DNA of 64,000 bases from Linyphia triangularis (GCA_963978545.1 OZ021732.1:48246059-48310058), one strand, 5' to 3'. Numbered from the stretch's first letter, positions 30,139-41,222 are shown. Program-made: numbers and translations. Notes: generated by a model not told the origin, from the letters alone.

Positions 30139-30212
30139 GGCGCCGTGGCTTAGTTGGTCAAAGCGCCTGTCTAGTAAACAGGAGATCCCGAGTTCGAATC
30201 TCGTCGGTGCCT
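30139..30212 (+). tRNA. tRNA-Thr(AGT)
   Basis: C49 variant as at 28439. Heads L. Confidence 0.85.
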
Positions 30213-30485
30213 GAATGTCGAAGGAAATTTTTTGATTATATTCTGAAGGTACGTTAACAACCACCGCTTCAATTGCTTGGAACTTAAATGTGTCAAGGGA
30301 GCTGGTTAAAGCACTTGTCTAGTAAACAGGCGATCACGAGTTAGAATATCCTCGGTAAAAGAATGTCGAACAAGAATATTTGCTTACATTTTAAATGTAT
30401 TTCAAAATTGATGTAATTTATCTCTTTTGACCAATATGCATTGAATTTTAATAAGTATACTCGATTGGTAGCGGAAAGTTAACAC

Positions 30486-30559
30486 GGCACCGTGGCTTAG
30501 TTGGTTAAAGCACCTGTCTTGTAAACAGGAGATCACGAGTTCGAATCTCGTCGGTGCCT
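30486..30559 (+). tRNA. tRNA-Thr(TGT)
   Basis: Consensus TGT. Confidence 0.93.
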
Positions 30560-30643
30560 GAATTTCGAAGTAAATTTTTTGATTATATTCTAAATCTATG
30601 TTAACAACCACAGCTCCCTATATTGGAAAATAAATATTTCAAA

Positions 30644-30717
30644 GGAGTCGTGGCTTAGCTGGTTAAAGCGCCTGTCTCGTAAACAGGAGATCACCTGTTC
30701 AAATCTCGTCGGTGCCT
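30644..30717 (+). tRNA. tRNA-Thr(CGT)-like
   Basis: TTCAAAT; TTTTGATG downstream. Confidence 0.57.
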
Positions 30718-30988
30718 GAATGTTGAAAGCAAAATTTTGATGAAATTCTGAATGTATGCCTAAATAAATTTACTAAAATAAATCTCCTCCTAACTCTACT
30801 TTTTAATTATACATACAGCTCCAATTGATTGGCAACTAAAAGTCATCAACTCACCATGGCTTAGCCGGTTTTAGTGCCTTTCTAGTAAACAGGTGAGGAC
30901 TATTTTGAATATCTTCGAATCTGAATGTAATTATTATACTACTAATAAGAATAATAAGTATAATCGATTGGTAACGGGAAGTTCCCAT

Positions 30989-31062
30989 GGCGCCGTGGCT
31001 TAGTTGGTCAAAGCGCCTGTCTAGTAAACAGGAGATCACGAGTTCGAATCTCGTCGGTGCCT
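30989..31062 (+). tRNA. tRNA-Thr(AGT)
   Basis: Consensus; heads S. Confidence 0.93.
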
Positions 31063-31146
31063 GAATTTCGAATTACAATTTTTGATTATATTCTAAATCT
31101 ATGTTAACAACCACAGCTCCCTATATTAGAAAATAAATATTTCAAA

Positions 31147-31220
31147 GGAGTCGTGGCTTAGCTGGTTAAAGCGCCTGTCTCGTAAACAGGAGATCACCTG
31201 TTCAAATCTCGTCGGTGCCT
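31147..31220 (+). tRNA. tRNA-Thr(CGT)-like
   Basis: GGAGTCG, TTCAAAT, CGGTGCC. Confidence 0.58.
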
Positions 31221-31491
31221 GAATGTTGAAAGCAAAATTTTGCTGAAATTCTGAATGTATGCCTAAATAAATTTACTAAAATAAATCTCCTCTTAACTCT
31301 ACTTTTTAATTATACATACAGCTCCAATTGATTGGCAACTAAAAGTCATCAACTCACCATGGCTTAGCCGGTTTTAGTGCCTGTCTAGTAAACAGGTGAG
31401 GACTATTTTGAATATCTTCGAATCTGAATGTAATTATTATACTACTTATAAGAATAATAAGTATAATCGATTGGTAACGGGAAGTTCCCAT

Positions 31492-31565
31492 GGCGCCGTG
31501 GCTTAGTTGGTCAAAGCGCCTGTCTAGTAAACAGGAGATCACGAGTTCGAATCTCGTCGGTGCAT
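31492..31565 (+). tRNA. tRNA-Thr(AGT)
   Basis: A72 breaks the terminal acceptor pair. Heads L. Confidence 0.83.
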
Positions 31566-31838
31566 GAATGTCGAAGGAAATTTTTTGATTATATTCTGAA
31601 GGTACGTTAACAACCACCGCTTCAATTGCTTGGAACTTAAATGTGTCAAGGGAGCTGGTTAAAGCACTTGTCTAGTAAACATGCGATCACGAGTTAGAAT
31701 ATGGCCTGTAAAAGAATGTCGAACAAGAATATTTGCTTACATTTTAAATGTATTTCAAAATTGATGTAATTAATCTCTTTTGACCAATATGCATTGAATT
31801 TTAATAAGTATACTCGATTGGTAGCGGAAATTTCCCAT

Positions 31839-31912
31839 GGCACCATGGTTAAGTTGGTTAAAGGACCTCTCTTGTAAACAGGAGATCACGAGTTCGAATC
31901 TCGTCGGTGCCT
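31839..31912 (+). pseudogene. tRNA-Thr(TGT) damaged allele
   Basis: As 27936. Confidence 0.7.
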
Positions 31913-31996
31913 GAATTTCGAAGGAAATTTTTTGATTATATTCTAAATCTATGTTAACAACCACAGCTCCCTATATTGGAAAATAAATATTTCAAA

Positions 31997-32070
31997 GGAG
32001 TCGTGGCTTAGCTGGTTAAAGCGCCTGTCTCGTAAACAGGAGATCACCTGTTCAAATCTCGTCGGTGCCT
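31997..32070 (+). tRNA. tRNA-Thr(CGT)-like
   Basis: GGAGTCG, TTCAAAT, CGGTGCC. Confidence 0.58.
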
Positions 32071-32341
32071 GAATGTTGAAAGCAAAATTTTGCTGAAATT
32101 CTGAATGTATGCCTAAATAAATTTACTAAAATAAATCTCCTCTTAACTCTACTTTTTAATTATACATACAGCTCCAATTGATTGGCAACTAAAAGTCATC
32201 AACTCGCCATGGCTTAGCCGGTTTTAGTGCCTGTCTAGTAAACAGGTGAGGACTATTTTGAATATCTTTGAATCTGAATGTAATTATTATACTACTAATA
32301 AGAATAATAAGTATAATCGATTGGTAACGGGAAGTTCCCAT

Positions 32342-32415
32342 GGCGCCGTGGCTTAGTTGGTCAAAGCGCCTGTCTAGTAAACAGGAGATCACGAGTTCGA
32401 ATCTCGTCGGTGCCT
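32342..32415 (+). tRNA. tRNA-Thr(AGT)
   Basis: Consensus; heads L. Confidence 0.93.
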
Positions 32416-32688
32416 GAATGTCGAAGGAAATTTTTTGATTATATTCTGAAGGTACGTTAACAACCACCGCTTCAATTGCTTGGAACTTAAATGTGTCAAG
32501 GGAGCTGGTTAAAGCACTTGTCTAGTAAACAGGCGATCACGAGTTAGAATATCCTCGGTAAAAGAACGTCGAACAAGAATATTTGCTTACATTTTAAATG
32601 TATTTCAAAATTGATGTAATTTATCTCTTTTGACCAATATGCATTGAATTTTAATAAGTATACTCGATTGGTAGCGGTAAGTTAACAC

Positions 32689-32762
32689 GGCACCGTGGCT
32701 TAGTTGGTTAAAGCACCTGTCTTGTAAACAGGAGATCACGAGTTCGAATCTCGTCGGTGCCT
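32689..32762 (+). tRNA. tRNA-Thr(TGT)
   Basis: Consensus TGT. Confidence 0.93.
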
Positions 32763-32846
32763 GAATTTCGAAGTAAATTTTTTGATTATATTCTAAATCT
32801 ATGTTAACAACCACAGCTCCCTATATTGGAAAATAAATATTTCAAA

Positions 32847-32920
32847 GGAGTCGTGGCTTAGCTGGTTAAAGCGCCTGTCTCGTAAACAGGAGATCACCTG
32901 TTCAAATCTCGTCGGTGCCT
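32847..32920 (+). tRNA. tRNA-Thr(CGT)-like
   Basis: GGAGTCG, TTCAAAT, CGGTGCC. Confidence 0.58.
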
Positions 32921-33190
32921 GAATGTTGAAAGCAAAATTTTGCTGAAATTCTGAATGTATGCCTAAATAAATTTACTAAAATAAATCTCCTCTTAACTCT
33001 ACTTTTTAATTATACATACAGCTCCAATTGATTGGCAACTAAAAGTCATCAACTCACCATGGCTTAGCCGGTTTTAGTGCCTTTCTAGTAAACAGGTGAG
33101 GACTATTTTGAATATCTTCGAATCTGAATGTAATTATTATACTACTAATAAGAATAATAAGTATAATCGATTGGTAACGGAAGTTCCCAT

Positions 33191-33264
33191 GGCACCGTGG
33201 CTTAGTTGGTCAAAGCGCCTGTCTAGTAAACAGGAGATCACGAGTTCGAATCTCGTCGGTGCCT
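33191..33264 (+). tRNA. tRNA-Thr(AGT) with TGT-type acceptor
   Basis: 5' strand GGCACCG pairs fully Watson-Crick with CGGTGCC, as in TGT genes, while the anticodon stays AGT. One G is missing in the upstream palindrome. Heads S. Confidence 0.92.
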
Positions 33265-33348
33265 GAATTTCGAATTACATTTTTTGATTATATTCTAAAT
33301 CTATGTTAACAACCACAGCTCCCTATATTAGAAAATAAATATTTCAAA

Positions 33349-33422
33349 GGAGTCGTGGCTTAGCTGGTTAAAGCGCCTGTCTCGTAAACAGGAGATCACC
33401 TGTTAAAATCTCGTCATTGCCT
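33349..33422 (+). tRNA. tRNA-Thr(CGT)-like, B box lost
   Basis: T loop TTAAAAT loses C56, and the 3' strand is CATTGCC. Likely a pseudogene. Confidence 0.38.
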
Positions 33423-33693
33423 GAATGTTGAAAGCAAAATTTTGCTGAAATTCTGAATGTATGCCTAAATAAATTTACTAAAATAAATCTCCTCTTAACT
33501 CTACTTTTTAATTATACATACAGCTCCAATTGATTGGCAACTAAAAGTCATCAACTCACCATGGCTTAGCCGGTTTTAGTGCCTGTCTAGTAAACAGGTG
33601 AGGACTATTTTGAATATCTTCGAATCTGAATGTAATTATTATACTACTTATAAGAATAATAAGTATAATCGATTGGTAACGGGAAGTTCCCAT

Positions 33694-33767
33694 GGCGCCG
33701 TGGCTTAGTTGGTCAAAGCGCCTGTCTAGTAAACAGGAGATCACGAGTTCGAATCTCGTCGGTGCCT
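33694..33767 (+). tRNA. tRNA-Thr(AGT)
   Basis: Consensus; heads L. Confidence 0.93.
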
Positions 33768-34040
33768 GAATGTCGAAGGAAATTTTTTGATTATATTCTG
33801 AAGGTACGTTAACAACCACCGCTTCAATTGCTTGGAACTTAAATGTGTCAAGGGAGCTGGTTAAAGCACTTGTCTAGTAAACATGCGATCACGAGTTAGA
33901 ATATGGCCTGTAAAAGAATGTCGAACAAGAATATTTGCTTACATTTTAAATGTATTTCAAAATTGATGTAATTAATCTCTTTTGACCAATATGCATTGAA
34001 TTTTAATAAGTATACTCGATTGGTAGCGGAATGTTCCCAT

Positions 34041-34114
34041 GGCACCATGGTTAAGTTGGTTAAAGGACCTCTCTTGTAAACAGGAGATCACGAGTTCGAA
34101 TCTCGTCGGTGCCT
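34041..34114 (+). pseudogene. tRNA-Thr(TGT) damaged allele
   Basis: As 16765; the upstream flank reads GGAATGTTCCCAT. Confidence 0.7.
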
Positions 34115-34198
34115 GAATTTCGAAGGAAATTTTTTGATTATATTCTAAATCTATGTTAACAACCACAGCTCCCTATATTGGAAAATAAATGTTTCAAA

Positions 34199-34272
34199 GG
34201 AGTCGTGGCTTAGCTGGTTAAAGCGCCTGTCTCGTAAACAGGAGATCACCTGTTCAAATCTCGTCGGTGCCT
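34199..34272 (+). tRNA. tRNA-Thr(CGT)-like
   Basis: GGAGTCG, TTCAAAT; the upstream flank reads AATGTTTC. Confidence 0.58.
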
Positions 34273-34543
34273 GAATGTTGAAAGCAAAATTTTGCTGAAA
34301 TTCTGAATGTATGCCTAAATAAATTTACTAAAATAAATCTCCTCTTAACTCTACTTTTTAATTATACATACAGCTCCAATTGATTGGCAACTAAAAGTCA
34401 TCAACTCGCCATGGCTTAGCCGGTTTTAGTGCCTGTCTAGTAAACAGGTGAGGACTATTTTGAATATCTTTGAATCTGAATGTAATTATTATACTACTAA
34501 TAAGAATAATAAGTATAATCGATTGGTAACGGGAAGTTCCCAT

Positions 34544-34617
34544 GGCGCCGTGGCTTAGTTGGTCAAAGCGCCTGTCTAGTAAACAGGAGATCACGAGTTC
34601 GAATCTCGTCGGTGCCT
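34544..34617 (+). tRNA. tRNA-Thr(AGT)
   Basis: Consensus; heads L. Confidence 0.93.
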
Positions 34618-34890
34618 GAATGTCGAAGGAAATTTTTTGATTATATTCTGAAGGTACGTTAACAACCACCGCTTCAATTGCTTGGAACTTAAATGTGTCA
34701 AGGGAGCTGGTTAAAGCACTTGTCTAGTAAACATGCGATCACGAGTTAGAATATGGCCTGTAAAAGAATGTCGAACAAGAATATTTGCTTACATTTTAAA
34801 TGTATTTCAAAATTGATGTAATTAATCTCTTTTGACCAATATGCATTGAATTTTAATAAGTATACTCGATTGGTAGCGGAAATTTCCCAT

Positions 34891-34964
34891 GGCACCATGG
34901 TTAAGTTGGTTAAAGGACCTCTCTTGTAAACAGGAGATCACGAGTTCGAATCTCGTCGGTGCCT
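34891..34964 (+). pseudogene. tRNA-Thr(TGT) damaged allele
   Basis: As 27936. Confidence 0.7.
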
Positions 34965-35048
34965 GAATTTCGAAGGAAATTTTTTGATTATATTCTAAAT
35001 CTATGTTAACAACCACAGCTCCCTATATTGGAAAATAAATATTTCAAA

Positions 35049-35122
35049 GGAGTCGTGGCTTAGCTGGTTAAAGCGCCTGTCTCGTAAACAGGAGATCACC
35101 TGTTCAAATCTCGTCGGTGCCT
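35049..35122 (+). tRNA. tRNA-Thr(CGT)-like
   Basis: GGAGTCG, TTCAAAT. A 3-bp deletion (AAATCTCTTAAC) lies in the following spacer. Confidence 0.58.
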
Positions 35123-35390
35123 GAATGTTGAAAGCAAAATTTTGCTGAAATTCTGAATGTATGCCTAAATAAATTTACTAAAATAAATCTCTTAACTCTA
35201 CTTTTTAATTATACATACAGCTCCAATTGATTGGCAACTAAAAGTCATCAACTCGCCATGGCTTAGCCGGTTTTAGTGCCTGTCTAGTAAACAGGTGAGG
35301 ACTATTTTGAATATCTTTGAATCTGAATGTAATTATTATACTACTAATAAGAATAATAAGTATAATCGATTGGTAACGTGAAGTTCCCAT

Positions 35391-35464
35391 GGCGCCGTGG
35401 CTTAGTTGGTCAAAGCGCCTGTCTAGTAAACAGGAGATCCCGAGTTCGAATCTCGTCGGTGCCT
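35391..35464 (+). tRNA. tRNA-Thr(AGT)
   Basis: C49 variant as at 28439. Heads L. Confidence 0.85.
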
Positions 35465-35737
35465 GAATGTCGAAGGAAATTTTTTGATTATATTCTGAAG
35501 GTACGTTAACAACCACCGCTTCAATTGCTTGGAACTTAAATGTGTCAAGGGAGCTGGTTAAAGCACTTGTCTAGTAAACAGGCGATCACGAGTTAGAATA
35601 TCCTCGGTAAAAGAATGTCGAACAAGAATATTTGCTTACATTTTAAATGTATTTCAAAATTGATGTAATTTATCTCTTTTGACCAATATGCATTGAATTT
35701 TAATAAGTATACTCGATTGGTAGCGGAAAGTTAACAC

Positions 35738-35811
35738 GGCACCGTGGCTTAGTTGGTTAAAGCACCTGTCTTGTAAACAGGAGATCACGAGTTCGAATCT
35801 CGTCGGTGCCC
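35738..35811 (+). tRNA. tRNA-Thr(TGT)
   Basis: Discriminator base is C73 instead of T73; the body is consensus. Confidence 0.88.
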
Positions 35812-35895
35812 GAATTTCGAAGTAAATTTTTTGATTATATTCTAAATCTATGTTAACAACCACAGCTCCCTATATTGGAAAATAAATATTTCAAA

Positions 35896-35969
35896 GGAGT
35901 CGTGGCTTAGCTGGTTAAAGCGCCTGTCTCGTAAACAGGAGATCACCTGTTCAAATCTCGTCGGTGCCT
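35896..35969 (+). tRNA. tRNA-Thr(CGT)-like
   Basis: TTCAAAT; TTTTGATG downstream. Confidence 0.57.
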
Positions 35970-36240
35970 GAATGTTGAAAGCAAAATTTTGATGAAATTC
36001 TGAATGTATGCCTAAATAAATTTACTAAAATAAATCTCCTCTTAACTCTACTTTTTAATTATACATACAGCTCCAATTGATTGGCAACTAAAAGTCATCA
36101 ACTCACCATGGCTTAGCCGGTTTTAGTGCCTTTCTAGTAAACAGGTGAGGACTATTTTGAATATCTTCGAATCTGAATGTAATTATTATACTACTAATAA
36201 GAATAATAAGTATAATCGATTGGTAACGGGAAGTTCCCAT

Positions 36241-36314
36241 GGCGCCGTGGCTTAGTTGGTCAAAGCGCCTGTCTAGTAAACAGGAGATCACGAGTTCGAA
36301 TCTCGTCGGTGCCT
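36241..36314 (+). tRNA. tRNA-Thr(AGT)
   Basis: Consensus; heads L. Confidence 0.93.
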
Positions 36315-36587
36315 GAATGTCGAAGGAAATTTTTTGATTATATTCTGAAGGTACGTTAACAACCACCGCTTCAATTGCTTGGAACTTAAATGTGTCAAGG
36401 GAGCTGGTTAAAGCACTTGTCTAGTAAACATGCGATCACGAGTTAGAATATGGCCTGTAAAAGAATGTCGAACAAGAATATTTGCTTACATTTTAAATGT
36501 ATTTCAAAATTGATGTAATTAATCTCTTTTGACCAATATGCATTGAATTTTAATAAGTATACTCGATTGGTAGCGGAAAGTTCCCAT

Positions 36588-36661
36588 GGCACCATGGTTA
36601 AGTTGGTTAAAGGACCTCTCTTGTAAACAGGAGATCACGAGTTCGAATCTCGTCGGTGCCT
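36588..36661 (+). pseudogene. tRNA-Thr(TGT) damaged allele
   Basis: As 16765. Confidence 0.7.
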
Positions 36662-36745
36662 GAATTTCGAAGGAAATTTTTTGATTATATTCTAAATCTA
36701 TGTTAACAACCACAGCTCCCTATATTGGAAAATAAATGTTTCAAA

Positions 36746-36819
36746 GGAGTCGTGGCTTAGCTGGTTAAAGCGCCTGTCTCGTAAACAGGAGATCACCTGT
36801 TCAAATCTCGTCGGTGCCT
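36746..36819 (+). tRNA. tRNA-Thr(CGT)-like
   Basis: GGAGTCG, TTCAAAT; upstream AATGTTTC as at 34199. Confidence 0.58.
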
Positions 36820-37090
36820 GAATGTTGAAAGCAAAATTTTGCTGAAATTCTGAATGTATGCCTAAATAAATTTACTAAAATAAATCTCCTCTTAACTCTA
36901 CTTTTTAATTATACATACAGCTCCAATTGATTGGCAACTAAAAGTCATCAACTCGCCATGGCTTAGCCGGTTTTAGTGCCTGTCTAGTAAACAGGTGAGG
37001 ACTATTTTGAATATCTTTGAATCTGAATGTAATTATTATACTACTAATAAGAATAATAAGTATAATCGATTGGTAACGGGAAGTTCCCAT

Positions 37091-37164
37091 GGCGCCGTGG
37101 CTTAGTTGGTCAAAGCGCCTGTCTAGTAAACAGGAGATCACGAGTTCGAATCTCGTCGGTGCCT
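37091..37164 (+). tRNA. tRNA-Thr(AGT)
   Basis: Consensus; heads L. Confidence 0.93.
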
Positions 37165-37437
37165 GAATGTCGAAGGAAATTTTTTGATTATATTCTGAAG
37201 GTACGTTAACAACCACCGCTTCAATTGCTTGGAACTTAAATGTGTCAAGGGAGCTGGTTAAAGCACTTGTCTAGTAAACATGCGATCACGAGTTAGAATA
37301 TGGCCTGTAAAAGAATGTCGAACAAGAATATTTGCTTACATTTTAAATGTATTTCAAAATTGATGTAATTAATCTCTTTTGACCAATATGCATTGAATTT
37401 TAATAAGTATACTCGATTGGTAGCGGAAATTTCCCAT

Positions 37438-37511
37438 GGCACCATGGTTAAGTTGGTTAAAGGACCTCTCTTGTAAACAGGAGATCACGAGTTCGAATCT
37501 CGTCGGTGCCT
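37438..37511 (+). pseudogene. tRNA-Thr(TGT) damaged allele
   Basis: As 27936, the last copy of this allele in the window. Confidence 0.7.
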
Positions 37512-37595
37512 GAATTTCGAAGGAAATTTTTTGATTATATTCTAAATCTATGTTAACAACCACAGCTCCCTATATTGGAAAATAAATATTTCAAA

Positions 37596-37669
37596 GGAGT
37601 CGTGGCTTAGCTGGTTAAAGCGCCTGTCTCGTAAACAGGAGATCACGAGTTCGAATCTCGTCAGTGCCT
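37596..37669 (+). tRNA. tRNA-Thr(CGT) with restored T stem
   Basis: The only ordinary CGT-slot copy whose T arm is ACGAG/CTCGT around TTCGAAT, fully paired as in AGT and TGT genes. The acceptor is still weak (GGAGTCG/CAGTGCC). It lies at the border where the array changes sub-type, so conversion or crossover with another module is likely. Confidence 0.75.
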
Positions 37670-37940
37670 GAATGTTGAAAGCAAAATTTTGCTGAAATTC
37701 TGAATGTATGCCTAAATAAATTTACTAAAATAAATCTCCTCTTAACTCTACTTTTTAATTATACATACAGCTCCAATTGATTGGCAACTAAAAGTCATCA
37801 ACTCACCATGGCTTAGCCGGTTTTAGTGCCTGTCTAGTAAACAGGTGAGAACTATTTTGAATATCTTCGAATCTGAATGTAATTATTATACTACTAATAA
37901 GAATAATAAGTATAATCGATTGGTAACGGGAAGTTCCCAT

Positions 37941-38014
37941 TTCGCCGTGGCTTAGTTGGTTAAAGCGCCTGTCTAGTAAACAGGAGATCACGAGTTCGAA
38001 TCTCGTCGGTGCCT
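37941..38014 (+). tRNA. tRNA-Thr(AGT), damaged acceptor (TTCGCCG allele)
   Basis: The first two bases are TT instead of GG, so pairs 1:72 and 2:71 are lost; the rest is intact and the D loop has GGTTA. Heads S. The same allele is at 44277, 51607, 56560 and 58438. Confidence 0.65.
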
Positions 38015-38098
38015 GAGTTTCGAATTAAATTTTTTGATTATATTCTAAATCTATGTTAACAACCACAGCTCCCTATATTGGAAAATAAATATTTCAAA

Positions 38099-38172
38099 GG
38101 AGTCGTGGCTTAGCTGGTTAAAGCGCCTGTCTCGTAAACAGGAGATCACCTGTTCGAATCTCGTCGGTGCCT
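38099..38172 (+). tRNA. tRNA-Thr(CGT)-like
   Basis: TTCGAAT, CGGTGCC. Confidence 0.6.
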
Positions 38173-38408
38173 GAATGTTGAAAGCAAAATTTTGCTGAAA
38201 TTCTGAATGTATGCCTAAATAAATTTACTAAAATAAATCTCCTCTTAACTCTACTTTTTAATTATACATACAGCTCCAATTGATTGGCAACTAAAAGTCA
38301 TCAACTCACCATGACTTAGCCGGTTTTAGTGCCTGTCTAGTAAACAGGTGAGGACTATTTTGAATATCTTCGAATCTGAATGTAATTATTATACTACTAA
38401 TAATAAAT

Positions 38409-38429
38409 AAAGAATAAAGAATAAAGAAT
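38409..38429 (+). repeat. Heptamer microsatellite (AAAGAAT)3 in relic A-AGT spacer
   Basis: Three AAAGAAT copies expand the spacer by 22 bp. The same 21-nt tract occurs at 39784, 44745 (first copy altered), 49188, 52075, 55150, 57028, 58906 and 61981. A two-copy version is at 47820-47833 and a four-copy version at 41159-41186. All eleven lie 37 nt upstream of an AGT gene and only in the 38-62 kb part of the window. Confidence 0.9.
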
Positions 38430-38465
38430 AATAAGTATAATCGATTGGTAACGGGAAGTTCCCAT

Positions 38466-38539
38466 GGCGCCGTGGCTTAGTTGGTCAAAGCGCCTGTCTA
38501 GTAAACAGGAGATCACGAGTTCGAATCTCGTCGGTGCCT
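38466..38539 (+). tRNA. tRNA-Thr(AGT)
   Basis: Consensus; Sm type. Confidence 0.93.
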
Positions 38540-38623
38540 GAATTTCGAATTAAATTTTTTGATTATATTCTAAATCTATGTTAACAACCACAGCTCCCTA
38601 TATTGGAAAATAAATATTTCAAA

Positions 38624-38697
38624 GGAGTCGTGGCTTAGCTGGTTAAAGCGCCTGTCTCGTAAACAGGAGATCACCTGTTCAAATCTCGTCGGTGCCT
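38624..38697 (+). tRNA. tRNA-Thr(CGT)-like
   Basis: TTCAAAT, CGGTGCC. Confidence 0.58.
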
Positions 38698-38968
38698 GAA
38701 TGTTGAAAGCAAAATTTTGCTGAAATTCTGAATGTATGCCTAAATAAATTTACTAAAATAAATCTCCTCTTAACTCTACTTTTTAATTATACATACAGCT
38801 CCAATTGATTGGCAACTAAAAGTCATCAACTCACCATGGCTTAGCCGGTTTTAGTGCCTGTCTAGTAAACAGGTGAGGACTATTTTGAATATCTTTGAAT
38901 CTGAATGTAATTATTATACTACGAATAAGAATAATAAGTATAATCGATTGGTAACGGGAAGTTCCCAT

Positions 38969-39042
38969 GGCGCCGTGGCTTAGTTGGTCAAAGCGCCTGT
39001 CTAGTAAACAGGAGATCACAAGTTCGAATCTCGTCGGTGCCT
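38969..39042 (+). tRNA. tRNA-Thr(AGT)
   Basis: A51 (ACAAG) gives one T-stem mismatch. Heads L. Confidence 0.85.
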
Positions 39043-39315
39043 GAATGTCGAAGGAAATTTTTTGATTATATTCTGAAGGTCCGTTAACAACCACCGCTTC
39101 AATTGCTTGGAACTTAAATGTGTCAAGGGAGCTGGTTAAAGCACTTGTCTAGTAAACAGGCGATCTCGAGTTAGAATATCGTCGGTAAAAGAATGTCGAA
39201 CAAGAATATTTGCTTACATTTTAAATGTATTTCAAAATTGATGTAATTTATCTCTTTTGACCAATATGCATTGAATTTAAATAAGTATACTCGATTGGTA
39301 GCGGAAAGTTAACAC

Positions 39316-39389
39316 GGCACCGTGGCTTAGTTGGTTAAAGCACCTGTCTTGTAAACAGGAGATTACGAGTTCGAATCTCGTCGGTGCCT
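39316..39389 (+). tRNA. tRNA-Thr(TGT)
   Basis: Variable loop AGATT; stems intact. Confidence 0.91.
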
Positions 39390-39473
39390 GAATTTCGAAG
39401 GAAATTTTTTGATTATATTCTAAATCTATGTTAACAACTACAGCTCCCTATATTGGAAAATAAATATTTCAAA

Positions 39474-39547
39474 GGAGTCGTGGCTTAGCTGGTTAAAGCG
39501 CCTGTCTCGTAAACAGGAGATCACCTGTTCGAATCTCGTTGGTGCCT
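39474..39547 (+). tRNA. tRNA-Thr(CGT)-like
   Basis: TTCGAAT; 3' strand TGGTGCC. Confidence 0.55.
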
Positions 39548-39840
39548 GAATGTTGAAAGCAGAATTTTGCTGAAATTCTAAATGTATGCCTAAATAAATT
39601 TACTTAAATAAATCTCCTCTTAACTCTACTTTTTAATTATACATACAGCTCCAATTGATTGGCAACTAAAAGTCATCAACTCACCATGACTTAGCCGGTT
39701 TTAGTGCCTGTCTAGTAAACAGGTGAGGACTATTTTGAATATCTTCGAATCTGAATGTAATTATTATACTACTAATAATAAATAAAGAATAAAGAATAAA
39801 GAATAATAAGTATAATCGATTGGTAACGGGAAGTTCCCAT

Positions 39841-39914
39841 GGCGCCGTGGCTTAGTTGGTCAAAGCGCCTGTCTAGTAAACAGGAGATCACGAGTTCGAA
39901 TCTCGTCGGTGCCT
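39841..39914 (+). tRNA. tRNA-Thr(AGT)
   Basis: Consensus; Sm type. Confidence 0.93.
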
Positions 39915-39998
39915 GAATTTCGAATTAAATTTTTTGATTATATTCTAAATCTATGTTAACAACCACAGCTCCCTATATTGGAAAATAAATATTTCAAA

Positions 39999-40072
39999 GG
40001 AGTCGTGGCTTAGCTGGTTAAAGCGCCTGTCTCGTGAACAGGAGATCACCTCTTCAAATCTCGTCGGTGCCT
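39999..40072 (+). tRNA. tRNA-Thr(CGT)-like, G37
   Basis: CTCGTGA loop; T arm ACCTCTTCAAAT. Confidence 0.48.
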
Positions 40073-40343
40073 GAATATTGAAAGCAAAATTTTGCTGAAA
40101 TTCTGAATGTATGCCTAAATAAATTTACTAAAATAAATCTCCTCTTAACTCTACTTTTTAATTATACATACAGCTCCAATTGATTGGCAACTAAAAGTCA
40201 TCAACTCACCATGGCTTAGCCGGTTTTAGTGCCTGTCTAGTAAACAGGTGAGGACTATTTTGAATATCTTTGAATCTGAATGTAATTATTATACTACTAA
40301 TAAGAATAATAAGTATAATCGATTGGTAACGGGAAGTTCCCAT

Positions 40344-40417
40344 GGCGCCGTGGCTTAGTTGGTCAAAGCGCCTGTCTAGTAAACAGGAGATCACGAGTTC
40401 GAATCTCGTCGGTGCCT
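40344..40417 (+). tRNA. tRNA-Thr(AGT)
   Basis: Consensus; heads L. Confidence 0.93.
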
Positions 40418-40690
40418 GAATAACGAAGGAAATTTTTTGATTATATTCTGAAGGTCCGTTAACAACCACCGCTTCAATTGCTTGGAACTTAAATGTGTCA
40501 AGGGAGCTGGTTAAAGCACTTGTCTAGTAAACAGGCGATCACGAGTTAGAATATCGTCGGTAAAAGAATGTCGAACAAGAATATTTGCTTACATTTTAAA
40601 TGTATTTCAAAATTGATGTAATTTATCTCTTTTGACCAATATGCATTGAATTTTAATAAGTATACTCGATTGGTAGCGGAAAGTTAACAC

Positions 40691-40764
40691 GGCACCGTGG
40701 CTTAGTTGGTTAAAGCACCTGTCTTGTAAACAGGAGATCACGAGTTCGAATCTCGTCGGTGCCT
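40691..40764 (+). tRNA. tRNA-Thr(TGT)
   Basis: Consensus TGT. Confidence 0.93.
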
Positions 40765-40848
40765 GGATTTCGAAGGAAATTTTTTGATTATATTCTAAAT
40801 CTATGTTAACAACCACAGCTCCCTATATTGGAAAATAAATATTTCAAA

Positions 40849-40922
40849 GGAGTCGTGGCTTAGCTGGTTAAAGCGCCTGTCTCGTAAACAGGAGATCACC
40901 TGTTCGAATCTCGTTGGTGCCT
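40849..40922 (+). tRNA. tRNA-Thr(CGT)-like
   Basis: TTCGAAT; TGGTGCC. Confidence 0.55.
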
Positions 40923-41222
40923 GAATGTTGAAAGCAGAATTTTGCTGAAATTCTAAATGTATGCCTAAATAAATTTACTTAAATAAATCTCCTCTTAACT
41001 CTACTTTTTAATTATACATACAGCTCCAATTGATTGGCAACTAAAAATCATCAACTCAACATGACTTAGCCGGTTTTAGTGCCTGTCTAGTAAACAGGTG
41101 AGGACTATTTTGAATATCTTCGAATCTGAATGTAATTATTATACTACTAATAATAAATAAAGAATAAAGAATAAAGAATAAAGAATAATAAGTATAATCG
41201 ATTGGTAACGGGAAGTTCCCAT

